Of a DNA stretch of 64,000 nt, positions 48,243 through 57,436 are shown one piece after another. The DNA comes from Rhodococcus sp. P1Y (GTDB lineage Bacteria; Actinomycetota; Actinomycetes; Mycobacteriales; Mycobacteriaceae). Both the position numbers and the translations under genes were made by a program. The notes under the pieces are model-generated. The model was not told the DNA's origin. It saw only the letters and a program-made list of their open reading frames with translations, and searched no databases. Where the stretch lies: contig NZ_CP032762.1 of assembly GCF_003641205.1 (NCBI RefSeq), forward strand, positions 3,782,001-3,846,000. The letters are read 5' to 3'. Position 1 is the first letter of the stretch; the number at the start of each line of letters is the position of its first letter.

Positions 48243-50498
48243 CTATCGAGAGGTGTCGTTCAACCGGTAAGTGATCAGTCGTGAGCTGTTGGCCACCACC
48301 GCGATCGACGATGCGTTGTGCAAGATCGCTGCAAGAACAGGTGACAGCCCTCCCGCCGCGCTGACCAGCAGTCCGATGGCGTTGACGGCGATGGACATTC
48401 CGTAGTTCTGTCGAATGACGTCCACGGCATGACCACCCAGGTCCCGTACATCGAGCAGCCTGCGCAGGTCGTCGCTCGCCAGCGCCACGTCTGCCGTCTC
48501 CACCGCGACGTCCGTTCCGGCCAGACCCATGGCGATACCGATATCGGCGGCCGCTAGTGCTGGAGCGTCGTTCGTACCGTCGCCGACCATGGCCACGATG
48601 TGGCCCCGCTGCTGCAGGTCCTGAACCACGGCCAGCTTGTCCTCCGGCATGACTTCCGCACGCCATTCCGTGATCCCGAGCTCTGCAGCCACCGCTGCGG
48701 CGGTGTCGCGGTGATCGCCGGTCAGCATGACGATCCTGCTTACACCATCGGCGCGCAGGCGTGCCAGTACATCGAGGGCTTCCGGCCTGACCTCGTCACG
48801 AAGACTGATCAGGCCGACCAGATCGCCGTCGACTGCAAGCAGCAGCGGCGTCTCGGCCTGCTGCTGTAGTCGCTGAACCCAGCCGGCTGCTTCGTCCGAG
48901 ACAGCGACGTCCTCGCTCCGGAGTAACGACGGGCTCCCCAACAGAAGGGTTCTGCCATCTGCCCACGTTCTCATCCCGAGACCGACGAGCACTTCGCATT
49001 CCTCGTGTGGAGGAATCTCGATGTGACGCTCCTCGGTCGAACGAATGACTGCTTCGGCCAACGGATGTCGAGAATGGATCTCGGAGCTTGCGGCGTACGC
49101 CAGAACTTGCTCGGGCAACCAGTCCTCGGCGAACGCGACTACGTTCGTCACCACGGGTCGTCCGACGGTCAACGTTCCGGTTTTGTCGAATACGACGGCA
49201 TCGACGCGGCCGGCCAGTTCGAGGTGCGAACCGCCCTTGATGAGAATGCCGCGCCGCGCGCCGTTGCCGATCGCGGCGCTGATCGCAGTGGGGGTCGACA
49301 GCCCCACCGCGCATGGGCATGCGACAAGCAGCATCGTCATCGCTCGTCGAACATCCCGCGTGACTATCAGAGTGAGTGCAGACAGCACGAACGAAGTCGG
49401 TACGAAGCGTCGGGAGAAGTTCTCACCCACGGTCTGAATCGGAGCTCGATCCTCCTGAGCTTCTTCGACCCGAGACACGATGCGCCCGATGGTGGTGTCG
49501 TTTCCGACTGCGCTGGCGCGCACTACGATTCGTCCACGTACGACTACCGATCCCGCATGTATGTGCGACCCAGCGGACACCGCGACGGGAAGCGTCTCGC
49601 CGGTCACCGCCGACTGATCGACGATCGACTCGCCTTCGACCACTGTGCCGTCGACCGGCGAGGCGACGTGATCGTGAACCACCACGTGGTCTCCGACCGC
49701 GAGAGACTCGGTGTCGACGGATATCTCGCTGCCGTCGTGCAGCCGAATCCACGCAGTGTCCTGGGTACCGTTCAGAAGGTCGGCGATCGCGCGCCTGGTT
49801 CGTCGAAGTGTCAGTTCTTGCAGGTATTCCCCGATGTTGAGTAGCCACAGGACCGTGAGCGCCACAACGTTCTCGCGCAACACGAGGCTGGCCACCGTGG
49901 CGGCGGAGACCAATGCATCCGTGCCCGCACCCTTGTTGCCCGCTATCGAGCGCAGGGCGCCCTTGAGGAAGGGATACCCGGTGAACACGGTGGCACCGGT
50001 AGCAACCAGGCGACTGGTGGGACCGAGAACGGGCGGACGGCCTGCGCCGTAACGCCGCAGACCGAGCAGGACCAGCGCGGCACCGCCGACCGCCATGCGA
50101 AGCACTTCTGTGCTGGCGATGTCCGCGGAGCGGGGTGTTCGGACGGGGACCATAGCCCACTCGACCTCCCGGCCGCCCGCAATTGCAGCGACGACCGAAG
50201 CTCGATCGACACGCGAAGGTGACACCCAGACCACGACCGATGCGGTACGTGGGTAAGCGTGGACCGCTCGGACGCCATAGACCTTGTCGACGGCATCCTC
50301 GATCGCGACTGCACGACCGGGACTCGATCGGAGCCACGGAACGTCGAACCGGATTCGACCTGCTGCATCGGACAAGACGGTAATCCCGGTATCGGCGGGG
50401 CCGATCAAGGCGGGGCCCAGTGGTTCCGGGCCCAGCGAGTCGGGGCCTAGTGGTTCCACGCCCGGCGCGTCGGAGGAGGACGGAAGTATCGTCGACAC
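48243..50498 (-). CDS. ctpC: CtpC-like P1-type heavy-metal ATPase
   Basis: A 751-residue metal exporter. Motifs: CPC in LLVACPCAVG near 394-403, phosphorylation DKTGTLTVG near 438, TGDHRDT near 587, GDGTNDAPALA near 631, and the last helix HNASSIAVVANSSRLI. Residues 45-115 form a degenerate heavy-metal-like domain without CxxC. The N-terminal 30 residues repeat x-LGP. The paired PacL-like gene upstream and the motif set match mycobacterial CtpC, linked to Mn2+/Zn2+ export. GTG at 50498 starts two bases after the PacL-like stop. Confidence 0.86.
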   Translation of the reverse strand: MSTILPSSSDAPGVEPLGPDSLGPEPLGPALIGPADTGITVLSDAAGRIRFDVPWLRSSPGRAVAIEDAVDKVYGVRAVHAYPRTASVVVWVSPSRVDRASVVAAIAGGREVEWAMVPVRTPRSADIASTEVLRMAVGGAALVLLGLRRYGAGRPPVLGPTSRLVATGATVFTGYPFLKGALRSIAGNKGAGTDALVSAATVASLVLRENVVALTVLWLLNIGEYLQELTLRRTRRAIADLLNGTQDTAWIRLHDGSEISVDTESLAVGDHVVVHDHVASPVDGTVVEGESIVDQSAVTGETLPVAVSAGSHIHAGSVVVRGRIVVRASAVGNDTTIGRIVSRVEEAQEDRAPIQTVGENFSRRFVPTSFVLSALTLIVTRDVRRAMTMLLVACPCAVGLSTPTAISAAIGNGARRGILIKGGSHLELAGRVDAVVFDKTGTLTVGRPVVTNVVAFAEDWLPEQVLAYAASSEIHSRHPLAEAVIRSTEERHIEIPPHEECEVLVGLGMRTWADGRTLLLGSPSLLRSEDVAVSDEAAGWVQRLQQQAETPLLLAVDGDLVGLISLRDEVRPEALDVLARLRADGVSRIVMLTGDHRDTAAAVAAELGITEWRAEVMPEDKLAVVQDLQQRGHIVAMVGDGTNDAPALAAADIGIAMGLAGTDVAVETADVALASDDLRRLLDVRDLGGHAVDVIRQNYGMSIAVNAIGLLVSAAGGLSPVLAAILHNASSIAVVANSSRLITYRLNDTSR

Positions 50499-50500
50499 GC

Positions 50501-50785
50501 TCAGTGATTGTGGCCGTGGCCGGTTTCACCTACGGCCGGCGGAGGAACTTCCTCCCCGATCCGTTCCTTGGCTTCTGCGACGACATCCGACACCTTCAGG
50601 CGCGCCGACTCCGCGCCTTCTTCAGCCTTGCGGACCCCGCGTAGACCCCACGCAGTCGTGACAACCGCGGCCTCGCGCAACGGTGCCTTGTCGAGCAATG
50701 TCCGCGCGCCGTTGTAGGCAGCGACTCCGACCGCACCGGTGACGACAGTCGACACGGCCTTGACGAGTAGAACCTGAAATGCCAT
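50501..50785 (-). CDS. DUF1490 / PacL-like small partner of the P-type ATPase
   Basis: A 94-residue protein with one hydrophobic N-terminal segment (LLVKAVSTVVTGAVGVAAY, residues 5-23), an amphipathic middle (KVSDVVAEAKERIGEE) and a His-rich C-terminus (GHGHNH). DUF1490 proteins such as Rv3269/PacL1 sit next to CtpC in mycobacteria and act as membrane-scaffold metallochaperones with a C-terminal metal-binding motif. Here the metal-binding tail is GHGHNH instead of the acidic Asp-His tail I recall for PacL1. It is first in the operon. Confidence 0.85.
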   Translation of the reverse strand: MAFQVLLVKAVSTVVTGAVGVAAYNGARTLLDKAPLREAAVVTTAWGLRGVRKAEEGAESARLKVSDVVAEAKERIGEEVPPPAVGETGHGHNH

Positions 50786-50976
50786 TCGTCCACTATATGG
50801 CCGATCGCGCTGGAATCTCGAACCGACGTAGGTACCCGATTCGAGGTGCACACGTGCGCATACGGACACGCGTCTGCGTTGTACCGACTCCAATCCTGAC
50901 GGCCTCGATTTGTGATCGGTCGGCCATCGCCGTAGATCTGGGCACTCGCCGTGTGCTTTGTCGCTAACGTGCGACC

Positions 50977-51729
50977 ATGTCGTCCATTCCGAGTGTCCTC
51001 TGCGTCCACGCTCACCCTGACGACGAGGCGCTGTTCACCGGCGGAATCCTCGCGCGCAGCGCAGAGCTCGGCGCGCGAACGGCCGTCGTCACCTGCACCT
51101 GGCGCGAGGGTGATGAACGAGTCGACGAGCTGAAACGGTCCTTGGCGATACTCGGAGCAGGCGAGCCACGCCTGCTCGGTTACACCGACAACGCATTCGA
51201 CGGCGGAGTTCTATTCAGTACGTCTCCGTTCGACGAGGCCGTCGGCAAGCTCGTCGGCCACATCCGCGACTTTCGACCGGACACCGTGGTCACGTACGAC
51301 GCCTTCGGAAGCTACGGACACCCCGACCACATACACGCCCACCGAATAACGCTTGCGGCCTTCGAAGCGGCCGGGTACGCACAACTGTTTCCCGAGGCCG
51401 GCGAGCCATGGAAACCGAGCCATCTGTGTCTCGCAACGTTCCCACGCAGCGCAATCGAATCCACCTGGGACACTCTGTTCGGATCACCGCCGCCCCCGCC
51501 CGGCCCCGGTGTACCCGGCATCCCGGACGCCGAGGTGAACCTGGCCGTCGACGTCAGCTCGTGGTACGAGCCGAAGTGGGCGGCATTCTCCGAACACCGA
51601 ACCGAAATCGAACGCGGTGGCGGCGCGTCCCAGTTCGCCTCTCTGTCCGAGGTGGACCGCAGGGCTGCAATCGGTACCGAATGGTTCGTCCATCGAGGCA
51701 CCGACGGGGACCCGTTCCTTCCTCGATGA
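50977..51729 (+). CDS. PIG-L family deacetylase (MshB/Mca-like)
   Basis: A 250-residue zinc deacetylase. VHAHPDDEALFTGG near 10-23 holds the zinc His and the catalytic Asp; YGHPDHIHAHR near 112-122 holds the second zinc His pair. In actinobacteria relatives are MshB (mycothiol synthesis) and Mca (mycothiol conjugate amidase); this one is shorter and I cannot place it as either. GTC-rich 190-base divergent region separates it from the PacL-like gene. Confidence 0.85.
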   Translation: MSSIPSVLCVHAHPDDEALFTGGILARSAELGARTAVVTCTWREGDERVDELKRSLAILGAGEPRLLGYTDNAFDGGVLFSTSPFDEAVGKLVGHIRDFRPDTVVTYDAFGSYGHPDHIHAHRITLAAFEAAGYAQLFPEAGEPWKPSHLCLATFPRSAIESTWDTLFGSPPPPPGPGVPGIPDAEVNLAVDVSSWYEPKWAAFSEHRTEIERGGGASQFASLSEVDRRAAIGTEWFVHRGTDGDPFLPR

Positions 51730-51770
51730 ACCTTTAGTGCCGAAAAGAGCCGGCCAGCGTCACGACATGC

Positions 51771-52664
51771 TTGAGTAGACTCGACCAGCGTACAAGGGAG
51801 AAAGCGAGTCGCTGCGTCGTGGAAGACCGCCAGTACAGACGTATGTTCGAGGCCAGCCCGGTAGCGCAGGCCCTCTCCGACGAACACGGTTTGCTCGTGG
51901 AGGTCAACAACGCGTATTGCCAATTGGTCGGTCTTACACGAGAACAGCTCATCGGTCGCTCCGCGACCGTGCACACCCACAGTTCCGACCTGGAGCTCCA
52001 TTCGAGTGTCGAGGACCTCATGTCGGCAGGTGCGTCGGCCGATCGCTCCGTGGACATCGAAGCTAGATTTGTACGTCCGGACGGCGAAATTCGACCCGTT
52101 CTTCTCACTCTCGTCCCTTTCACCGGTCCGTCCGACGCCGAGTGGACGCTTGCATCCGTCGTCGACATCACGGACCGAAAGGCCGTGGAGGACAGTATCC
52201 TGCTCGCCTCGCGCACTGATCCTTTGACTGGGGCACTCAACAGACGCGGCTGGTTGAACTACGCTGTCTCGGTCAATTTCGACGATGCCCGAGACGCCGT
52301 GGTCGCCGTTCTGGACCTTGATCATTTCAAGCAGTTCAACGAACGGCGCGGGCACGCTGCGGGTGACGCGGTTCTACGGGAATTCGCGGACATTGCTCGC
52401 CGCTGCATTGGTGAGGATGGCCTCCTTACGCGTTGGGGCGGCGAGGAATTCGTCGTTACGTTCCGAAACAGCGACCGCGCCCGTGCGTCGAAGGCATTGG
52501 AAACCCTCGCCGCGTCGACGCCTGCTCACCTGACCTTCTCGGCGGGGTACACGGTGCTGAGATCGGGCGAGGGGCTTCGTCACGCGCTCGACCGCGCGGA
52601 TCTTCTGATGTTTCAGGCCAAACGCGAGGGCCGGAACCGGATGGTGACCGATCCACCCCAATGA
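51771..52664 (+). CDS. PAS-GGDEF diguanylate cyclase
   Basis: A 297-residue soluble protein with a PAS domain (about 20-140; RMFEASPVAQALSD, NAYCQLVGLTREQLIGRS) and a GGDEF domain (about 145-290; DPLTGALNRRG, LDLDHFKQFNERRGHAAGD, RWGGEEFVV). The GGEEF signature is intact, so cyclic di-GMP synthesis is likely. No RxxD inhibitory site is seen at the usual distance before it. The start is uncertain: TTG at 51771 gives the longest frame but lacks a Shine-Dalgarno; GTG at 51819 is an alternative. Its stop overlaps the hydrolase start as ATGA. Confidence 0.85.
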   Translation: MSRLDQRTREKASRCVVEDRQYRRMFEASPVAQALSDEHGLLVEVNNAYCQLVGLTREQLIGRSATVHTHSSDLELHSSVEDLMSAGASADRSVDIEARFVRPDGEIRPVLLTLVPFTGPSDAEWTLASVVDITDRKAVEDSILLASRTDPLTGALNRRGWLNYAVSVNFDDARDAVVAVLDLDHFKQFNERRGHAAGDAVLREFADIARRCIGEDGLLTRWGGEEFVVTFRNSDRARASKALETLAASTPAHLTFSAGYTVLRSGEGLRHALDRADLLMFQAKREGRNRMVTDPPQ

Positions 52665-53887
52665 GCCAGACGCGTAGCCTTGATCGACAACGACCTTCGT
52701 CACCGAATTCGACCGACGAACCGGAGACGCGTGTGGACTGGGATGACGGACGACGCAAGAAGAGACTGGCCGAGACCCGACTCGGACACGACTGGCAGGT
52801 ATTCGGTCGGACCCGGCGCGCGTTCCTACGGCTCGCGCTTGCATCGATCCCTGTTCTTCTGACGATCGGCGTCTACTGGCAATGGGACGTCCTGCCCGAG
52901 CAACGACGCCTCGCCACCACGCAACCTCGCGTGGAGCAGATATTCGAGGCACGGTACGCAGAGGGCAATTCGACCGCGGTCGTGGACTTGGTGGGACTGG
53001 GAAACGTCGACGCCGCGCCTACTGCGCGCGCACTGACGAGCTTCGCCGACATCGGCAGGGTGTGGTCGGTGCGGTACGACAACAGAGGTCTCGATACCAA
53101 GGTGATCAGCGACCTCGTCGATAGACGCGCGACGACGGCCGGCGTGCGCAACATCGTGCTCGTCGGCCACAGCATGGGCGGAGTCGTGGCCCTCGAGGTT
53201 GCCAGGCATCTGTACGAGGACACCGACACCGCGGTATCCGGAGTCGTGCTCGACTGCACGCCCCTAGATCTGCACGCAGTGCGCGACTCGAGCCGCGACG
53301 CGGGTGAGGACCTGCTCAGGTGGATCGGGTGGCTCCCCGGCGCGCGCGAAAGTCGCACACTTCGTTCCGTTGTCGAGATGGCCGCTCGGCAGGACCGGTA
53401 CGTAGACATGCAGTCGTCCTGGTACCCGCGAGTCGACTGGGGTGCAGCACTCGACGCACTGAACGAAGTGCTGACCGACAAGGTGCTGAACCCCTCTGCT
53501 GCGAGCAACGGGTTCATCGAATCTCAGTTCAGGACGATCGTCGCGTCTGGTGCGTTGAAGGACCTCGATGCACTCGCCGAGACCGTGGGCAGCAAGCCGC
53601 AGCCTTCGATCGTGTTCATGCGACCCGAGGATGCGACAGCAGACACCGTAGTGGATGTCGACTACTCCCAGCGGATCCTGTTCGAACGAGTGGGAGGCAC
53701 CGAGGGAATGTTGCGCGTGGTTCGGATGGCAGGCACCGGGCACGCCAATCCCAGGCAGGCACCCGGCGTGTACAACGCCTCTATCAGCGCCCGCGTGTTG
53801 CCATTTCTCCAATCCACACTCGTTCACGAGCGGCGTTCGCCTGGTGCTGTGGACAAATCGCCGAAGCAGAGCCTTTCTCCTCGATGA
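52661..53887 (+). CDS. Membrane-anchored alpha/beta hydrolase
   Basis: A 408-residue protein with a polar N-terminus of about 50 residues, one membrane helix near 55-72 (FLRLALASIPVLLTIGVYW) and an outward-facing alpha/beta hydrolase domain. Nucleophile motif VGHSMGGVV near 170, a His in AGTGHANPRQAPG near 357 and several Asp candidates before it. The substrate is unknown. Coupled translation with the diguanylate cyclase suggests a c-di-GMP-linked role at the cell surface, but only the overlap supports this. Confidence 0.8.
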   Translation: MSQTRSLDRQRPSSPNSTDEPETRVDWDDGRRKKRLAETRLGHDWQVFGRTRRAFLRLALASIPVLLTIGVYWQWDVLPEQRRLATTQPRVEQIFEARYAEGNSTAVVDLVGLGNVDAAPTARALTSFADIGRVWSVRYDNRGLDTKVISDLVDRRATTAGVRNIVLVGHSMGGVVALEVARHLYEDTDTAVSGVVLDCTPLDLHAVRDSSRDAGEDLLRWIGWLPGARESRTLRSVVEMAARQDRYVDMQSSWYPRVDWGAALDALNEVLTDKVLNPSAASNGFIESQFRTIVASGALKDLDALAETVGSKPQPSIVFMRPEDATADTVVDVDYSQRILFERVGGTEGMLRVVRMAGTGHANPRQAPGVYNASISARVLPFLQSTLVHERRSPGAVDKSPKQSLSPR

Positions 53888-53963
53888 TGCATTCACAGCC
53901 AGCGGGTCCGACGGCGCAGGTTTCGAATGAACCCGATCGTGGTTGATCGTGCTCCGAAATTGC

Positions 53964-55325
53964 CTACTCGACCGAGGCGGTAAGCGTGACCGACGTTCCT
54001 CTCAGCGCTGGCGCCCCTGCCGAGGTGACCCACGAAGGAACGTCCTCCGGAGCGGTCCCCGTCTGTCCGCCGTAGATCACGGCGAGTGTGTCACGTTCGA
54101 AATCCGAGCCCGCGTAGCTCGCCGGAGCAGCGTTGTCCAGTCCGGGCAAGGCCGAGTACTGCGGCGCCGGAAGCTCCGGAATATCCTGCGGGCCCGGGTT
54201 TCTCGACGGCACCTGGTAGGAGCCGTCGTTGGCCGAACCACCCGGATACTGCGGGAAGAACTCCCCCGCAGCCGTGTCGGCCGGCGTGTAGCACCGCGGA
54301 CCACGATCCTCGAACAGTCTCGGCTCGTCCTGGTTCGGGAGGTATCGACCCTTCGGGTTCACAAGTGGCATGTCGACGTTGATGCCTCGGTATTCGTCGC
54401 CGACCCCGATCACCTTCTGTGCGCGCTCGACGACCGGTACGAACTGACTGAACGTGCAGCCGAACGACGGCGAATACTGGGCGAGCAGTTCGAGTGCCTC
54501 ACGCGAGTCCCGGGAAATAGTGATGAGGTCGTTCGCGTTTGCCTCGACGAAGTCGGCCGTCGAGCTGCTGGTCGCCGTCAGCGACGAAATCAGGGTGTCC
54601 ACGGCCGGACGCTGCTCGACCAACGTGTTACCGGTGACCGACAGGTTGTCGAGTGCATCGATCAACTGCGGGCCCGCATCGGCGTAGGTCTGCGAGAAGT
54701 CCGCGAGACCGCGCAGGTCTTCCTGGATGTTCGGCAGTTCGGTGTTCAGACCCTTGAAAATGTTCTCCAAACGATCGACCGTCAGACCGAGCTGTTGTCC
54801 GCGCCCACTCAGACCTTGTGCGAGGGCACCGAGGGTGCTCGCCAGATCCTGCGGCGGAATCGCTTCGAGCAGTGGGAGCAGGTTGTCGAGCAACTGCCCG
54901 ACCTCGATTGCGCTTCCACTGGTGTCCTGCCGGAGCACGGTGCCGTTGGTGATCGGCGATGCGGTGTCGTTCTCAGGAATCTGCAGTGCCACATAGCGTT
55001 CACCGAACAGTGTCTTCGGCAGCAACCGCGCGGTGGAGTTCGACGGAATGAGTTCCGCCTTGTCCGGGTCGATCGCGAGCTTCGCGGTGACGACACCGTC
55101 GACCGAAGACGCCGAACGGACCTCACCCACGATCAGACCGCGAACCTTCACATCGGCATTCGACGGCAACGCATTGCCCACCGAGTCCGTGACCAGGTCG
55201 ATACTGACGACCTTCTTGAACGTCTTGCTGTACGAGGTGACCGACCAGCCGACGAAAAGGATGACCATGACAAACAACAGCAGGCCGAGCAGTCTCCGCT
55301 TGACCACGGACGGCGAATCGATCAT
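53964..55325 (-). CDS. Orphan MCE-family protein
   Basis: A 453-residue MCE (mammalian cell entry) protein: N-terminal membrane helix near 10-30 (LLGLLLFVMVILFVGWSV), the MCE domain from about 40 to 120 with PSNADVKVRGLIVGEV and SARLLPKTLFGERYV-like sequence, then a long helical region to about 300 and a Pro/Gly-rich C-terminus. Such proteins are secreted or anchored components of lipid importers. Full mce operons carry six MCE genes and two yrbE permeases; none are nearby. ATG at 55325 gives the normal MIDSPSVVKRR start; a GTG 36 bases earlier is possible. Confidence 0.88.
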   Translation of the reverse strand: MIDSPSVVKRRLLGLLLFVMVILFVGWSVTSYSKTFKKVVSIDLVTDSVGNALPSNADVKVRGLIVGEVRSASSVDGVVTAKLAIDPDKAELIPSNSTARLLPKTLFGERYVALQIPENDTASPITNGTVLRQDTSGSAIEVGQLLDNLLPLLEAIPPQDLASTLGALAQGLSGRGQQLGLTVDRLENIFKGLNTELPNIQEDLRGLADFSQTYADAGPQLIDALDNLSVTGNTLVEQRPAVDTLISSLTATSSSTADFVEANANDLITISRDSREALELLAQYSPSFGCTFSQFVPVVERAQKVIGVGDEYRGINVDMPLVNPKGRYLPNQDEPRLFEDRGPRCYTPADTAAGEFFPQYPGGSANDGSYQVPSRNPGPQDIPELPAPQYSALPGLDNAAPASYAGSDFERDTLAVIYGGQTGTAPEDVPSWVTSAGAPALRGTSVTLTASVE

Positions 55326-55340
55326 TGATCGAACATTAAT

Positions 55341-55355
55341 GTAACCGCGGGTAAC
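55341..55355. promoter_or_regulatory. TACCCGCGG-type motif upstream of the MCE gene
   Basis: GTAACCGCGGGTAAC resembles the TACCCGCGGGTA palindrome at 61449-61460, with one base fewer in the left arm. It lies 16-30 bases before the MCE start, a position compatible with a repressor site or promoter overlap. Confidence 0.3.
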
Positions 55356-55443
55356 GTTCACTATCCGCGGCTCGTAACGTACGTCACTCCCACCCCATCC
55401 AGCCTGCTGTCGTCAGCGGCTGCAACTCACCACGCATCGTCCC

Positions 55444-56385
55444 TCAAGGCGATACAGCGGGGGGCTTCCGCGAAGCATCGTCGGGTGGCACGTGGGGCAA
55501 CTCGGGAACATCGGACACTTCGGGTTCGACGAGGTCGGACGTCCGAAGATCTCCGCGCCTGTCCCCTAGTCGGACGCTGCTGAGCGCGCGCGGCACGATC
55601 CAGAGCGTCAGCGCCCCGAAAAGGATCAGAATGTTGGCCCACTGCAGCACCATCGCGGCGCTGTCGTAGCCGATCACACGATCGAACGCCTGGATGTTCA
55701 TGATGAGTCCGTGTACGACGACCAGCACCCAGAGCCGTCGGTACTTGAAATACACCCACACTGCAGCGGCGCCCCACAATGCCGCCCACACGAATCCGCC
55801 GCCGCCGAAGTAGAGATACAGAAATCCCCGCATTACGCCCGCAACGACCATGATCGCGCCGATCGGCACTCGGCCGGCGAGAAGCACGACCGGGAGCGCC
55901 GCCATCAAGGGCTCTTCCCTGAGTCCTGCGGATACAGCCGACAGCGCAGCCAGTGCCGGCGATTCGACAACTGCAGGCACCGAGATGTCGAACCGAGCCA
56001 GTCCTGAACTGTCGAGAGCCAGCACCAACGCCGACGACGCTGCGATCGCGGCGCAGAACGCAACCGCCGCATCGGCCGCGCTTCCGCGTCGCGCCGGAAG
56101 CGCGGCCGCCAGAGTCCGCTTACGTATCAGCAACACCGATGCGACAGCAATGGATCCGACCACGAACTGCACGACGAGAACAGCAAGGTCCGCGCGCTGA
56201 TCAGCGGCGGAAAGGACTGGCGCAGCGGCGTCCGGCTCACTGAACCGCCACAGCGACCCCAGGATGCTGATCGAAAACAGCAGAGTCCACAGGCACGCAA
56301 GTCCGAGCAACAATCCGATCGTGACAAGTAAATTCGGGCGGTACGACGAGTCGGGCCGCACCCACACCTGGGTTCCGTTCGGCAC
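55444..56385 (-). CDS. CPBP (Abi)-like membrane protein with degenerate active site
   Basis: A 313-residue membrane protein with about eight hydrophobic segments. The region LREEPLMAALPVVLLAG near 157 resembles motif 1 of CPBP intramembrane proteases (EExxxR), but the Arg is Ala. LWVLVVVHGLIMN near 217 resembles the late His motif. No FxxxH motif is seen between. It may be a non-proteolytic family member. GTG at 56385 follows GAGG with six bases spacing; the C-terminal 50 residues are polar. It is 118 bases upstream of the MCE gene on the same strand. Confidence 0.6.
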   Translation of the reverse strand: MPNGTQVWVRPDSSYRPNLLVTIGLLLGLACLWTLLFSISILGSLWRFSEPDAAAPVLSAADQRADLAVLVVQFVVGSIAVASVLLIRKRTLAAALPARRGSAADAAVAFCAAIAASSALVLALDSSGLARFDISVPAVVESPALAALSAVSAGLREEPLMAALPVVLLAGRVPIGAIMVVAGVMRGFLYLYFGGGGFVWAALWGAAAVWVYFKYRRLWVLVVVHGLIMNIQAFDRVIGYDSAAMVLQWANILILFGALTLWIVPRALSSVRLGDRRGDLRTSDLVEPEVSDVPELPHVPPDDASRKPPAVSP

Positions 56386-56536
56386 CGACCACCTCGTTCA
56401 CTCATTCCGCGCGACCGGCATCTGTCTACCACGGCACGCACTCGAACGTCGTCTCGCACGCAATCTCGATTCGGCCGCCGACGATCCCTGCCGCACCTAG
56501 ACTGAGCCGACTCGACTCGACAAGCGCGGAGGCGGT

Positions 56537-57388
56537 GTGGCCGTGGGGACCGATCTCGGAACGTCGTCCCGGTGGAAGGTTGCGGCCGTCGTCGGCGCAG
56601 TAGTGGTCTGCTACGTCGCTGTTCTGCTGTCGTACGCTTCTGCGCATTCGACCGACGAGGTCGACACGCACACACCGGATCCAGGCGGCGCCTTGGTGTA
56701 CGTCGACATGAGTTCGGTTGCCGGTACCGACTTCTCGCTCGACGCTCGCGTCTCGGTGTATCCGGGTAGCGAATTGATGGACAACAACGGTCATCTCGAC
56801 CGTGATGTCGTGGTCGATCTGACTCCGATGCAAGCCGAGAACCAATTGGAGTTTCCGGCCGGAAGCGCTGCCGGTCCCCTCCCCGCCACGATCTACGCTG
56901 ACGGCGACGCCAGATCCTGGCCGTTCGATCGGTACACCGCACAGTCGGTGACGGTCCGGGTGTTCGGTCGGACGGACGCTGGGCAACAACCGATTCCGGC
57001 AGTCGTGGTGGTCACGAATTCACTGACAGGATGGAACGTCGACGCGGGCTCGACGGAGATTCGCGACGGTGATGAATTCGACGTGACGGTCAGCCGAAAT
57101 ACTGTCTCGAAGGTGTACGATCTGGCCATCTGTTTGGTCCTGCTCGCGTTGCCGACCTGCGCGCTGTTCGTTGCAGTGTCCACGGTGCGTAGGCGTAAGA
57201 AGTTTCAGCCGCCCATGGTGACGTGGTTCGCCGTGATGCTGTTCGCTGTCTTGCCGATCAGGAATTTGTTGCCGGGTGCACCACCGATCGGGTCCTGGGT
57301 CGACTACACAGTCATACTCTGGGTTGTGATGGGTCTGGTCACGGCCATGATCTCCTACGTCTACGCATGGTGGCGAGACGCACCGTAA
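56537..57388 (+). CDS. DUF4436 membrane protein
   Basis: A 283-residue protein with one N-terminal membrane helix (residues 13-35), an extracytoplasmic domain of about 150 residues (containing DARVSVYPGSELMDNNGHLD and SWPFDRYTAQSVTVRVFG) and three C-terminal helices from about 195. The PFDRY segment is typical of DUF4436 proteins, whose function is unknown. GTG at 56537 follows GGAGG. It ends just before a strong convergent terminator. Confidence 0.75.
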   Translation: MAVGTDLGTSSRWKVAAVVGAVVVCYVAVLLSYASAHSTDEVDTHTPDPGGALVYVDMSSVAGTDFSLDARVSVYPGSELMDNNGHLDRDVVVDLTPMQAENQLEFPAGSAAGPLPATIYADGDARSWPFDRYTAQSVTVRVFGRTDAGQQPIPAVVVVTNSLTGWNVDAGSTEIRDGDEFDVTVSRNTVSKVYDLAICLVLLALPTCALFVAVSTVRRRKKFQPPMVTWFAVMLFAVLPIRNLLPGAPPIGSWVDYTVILWVVMGLVTAMISYVYAWWRDAP

Positions 57389-57390
57389 CC

Positions 57391-57418
57391 GCCGGGCACG
57401 ACTCGAACCGTGCCCGGC
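57391..57418. terminator. Convergent hairpin terminator
   Basis: A perfect 10-bp stem (GCCGGGCACG / CGTGCCCGGC) with an eight-base loop, three bases after the DUF4436 stop and 19 bases before the end of the convergent dehydrogenase gene. Confidence 0.7.
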
Positions 57419-57436
57419 CGCGCACGCCTGAGAATC

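Noticed and set aside
48243..50498. Copper-type P1B ATPase
   Set aside because: The N-terminal domain lacks CxxC and the partner is DUF1490-like, favouring the CtpC group despite the CPC motif.
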